Source of the DNA: CAYXZP01 sp964469485
Lineage (GTDB): Bacteria; Desulfobacterota; Binatia; UBA1149; CAYXZP01
DNA: 6,048 nt
Direction of reading: 5' to 3'
Assembly: GCA_964469485.1 (NCBI GenBank)
Contig: CAYXZP010000096.1
Span: forward strand, 1 to 6,048
The notes under the pieces: generated by a model
What the model saw: the letters and a program-made list of their open reading frames with translations, nothing else
What the model was told of the DNA's origin: nothing
Database searches by the model: none
In this document: positions 5,303 through 6,048 of the stretch, piece by piece
Numbering within the stretch: the first letter of the stretch is position 1
Layout: each line of letters begins with the position of its first letter
Made by a program: the position numbers and the translations under genes

Positions 5303-6034
5303 ATGCGCGTAAAGGCCGTGGTCGAATATCTCGGAGCCGGGCACGTGGGCTGGCAGCGCCAGCCGGGACTTCCTAGCGTGCAGTCGGCGCTCGAGGACGC
5401 CGTCCGCACGGCCACCGGCCGGGGCGCGCGCGTCGAGGGCGCCGGGCGCACCGATTCGGGCGTTCACGCGGCGGGCCAGGTGGCCGCTTTCGACCTTGCC
5501 GACGGCACCGACCTGTACCGCCTGCGCGCTTCTCTGAACGGTCTGACCCCGCACGAGATCTCGGTGCTCTCTGTCGAGGAGGTCGCCGCTTCTTTCGATC
5601 CTAGACGTGACGCGCGGCTTCGCACCTACAGTTACACGATCGTCGCCGGCCGCCCGCGCTCTCCTCTTATGGCGGGCCGTTGTTGGTACGTGGCCTCCCG
5701 TCTCGACCCGCAACTGCTCGGCCGTCTGGCGGCGGCGGTGACCGGCACGCACGACTTCAACGCCTTTCGCGCCACCGACTGCGAAGCACCCACCTCGGTG
5801 CGCGAGGTGGTCTCGAGTCGCTGGCAGCACGACGGCGGGCTGTTCGTCTACCGCATATCGGCCACCGCTTTCTTGAAACAGATGGTGCGGGTACTGGTCG
5901 GTTCCATGGTCGACGTGGCCCTGGGAAAGCTCGACGAGAGCGAGTTCGTGACATTGCTCGGCGGCGGTCTGCGCGAGCGTGCCGGCCGCACCGCCCCGGC
6001 GGCCGGTCTTACGCTGGAGCGGGTGGACTACTGA
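5303..6034 (+). CDS. truA: tRNA pseudouridine synthase A
   Basis: TruA isomerises uridines 38-40 in the anticodon stem-loop of many tRNAs to pseudouridine. The 243-residue protein has the family N-terminus, with GWQRQPG (16-22), and the active-site motif GRTDSGVHA (48-56), in which D51 is the catalytic aspartate. Other landmarks are the GTHDFNAFRA segment in the middle, the FLKQMVR block and the closing TAPAAGL motif. One departure is YLGA at residues 9-12, where most TruA proteins have Y-D/E-G-T. The ATG at 5303 comes 7 bases after the leuA stop with only a weak ribosome site, which suggests translational coupling. As leucine tRNAs are among known TruA substrates, cotranscription with leuA is intriguing, but in other genomes TruA neighbours vary. 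Confidence 0.95.
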   Translation: MRVKAVVEYLGAGHVGWQRQPGLPSVQSALEDAVRTATGRGARVEGAGRTDSGVHAAGQVAAFDLADGTDLYRLRASLNGLTPHEISVLSVEEVAASFDPRRDARLRTYSYTIVAGRPRSPLMAGRCWYVASRLDPQLLGRLAAAVTGTHDFNAFRATDCEAPTSVREVVSSRWQHDGGLFVYRISATAFLKQMVRVLVGSMVDVALGKLDESEFVTLLGGGLRERAGRTAPAAGLTLERVDY

Positions 6035-6048
6035 TGGCGAGGCGGCCG
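6034..6048 (+). CDS. Possible start of the next gene (cut by the window edge)
   Basis: The last base of the truA stop codon is the first base of an ATG (TGATG), giving an open frame beginning M-A-R-R-P before the window ends. GGTGGA at 6022-6027 could act as a ribosome site. Such overlaps are common in operons and fit the tight packing seen elsewhere here. Five codons cannot identify a product, and the frame may not be real. Confidence 0.35.

Noticed and set aside
4777..5830. Open frames on the - strand opposite leuA and truA
   Set aside because: The + strand genes carry complete catalytic motifs over the same region. The antisense frames show none.

Overview
The window is a high-GC bacterial segment carrying a gene block that combines branched-chain amino acid synthesis with phosphatidylethanolamine synthesis. 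In order, all on the + strand: possible 3' end of an unknown gene (3-140), a small DUF465/YdcH-type protein gene (237-473), ilvN (516-1064), ilvC (1061-2070, interrupted by a 10-N assembly gap), psd (2096-2731), pssA (2728-3510), a leucine leader/attenuator (3507-3705), leuA (3745-5295), truA (5303-6034), and perhaps the first codons of another gene at the right edge. From general knowledge, the order ilvN-ilvC-psd-pssA-leuA is typical of Geobacter-like and other former 'Deltaproteobacteria'. The run of Ns suggests a draft or metagenome-derived scaffold. The exact lineage cannot be fixed from this window.

There are two apparent transcription units. The first starts at a sigma70-type promoter (TTGACT-N17-TAGGCT, 170-198) and runs through the DUF465 gene, ilvN, ilvC, psd and pssA. 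Spacing is tight, with ATGA (ilvN/ilvC) and GTGA (psd/pssA) overlaps. IlvN is the valine-sensing small subunit of acetolactate synthase and IlvC is ketol-acid reductoisomerase, the next step toward valine, leucine and isoleucine. PssA makes phosphatidylserine from CDP-diacylglycerol and serine, and Psd decarboxylates it to phosphatidylethanolamine. The catalytic partner of IlvN (ilvB) is not next to it here.

The second unit starts at a promoter (TTGACA-N18-TAGGAT, 3507-3536) whose -35 box overlaps the pssA stop codon. Its predicted start point falls at or within two bases of the ATG of a 27-residue leader peptide containing LLGSLLL. Downstream lies a chain of five RNA segments that can pair in two mutually exclusive ways, ending in a strong intrinsic terminator (3678-3705) just before leuA. 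Hand folding gives a consistent leucine attenuation model: a ribosome stalled at the Leu codons favours antitermination, and a ribosome at the leader stop codon favours termination. This is the most interesting element in the window. The apparently leaderless translation of the leader peptide is the part I would check first.

Other observations: the ilvC frame break is explained by a wrongly sized gap, since 17 missing bases restore a 338-residue enzyme with every catalytic residue at its canonical number. Isoleucine codon use is odd for such a GC-rich genome, with many ATA and no ATT codons found. The long open frames on the - strand look like high-GC shadows. I found no tRNA, rRNA, CRISPR array or mobile element.
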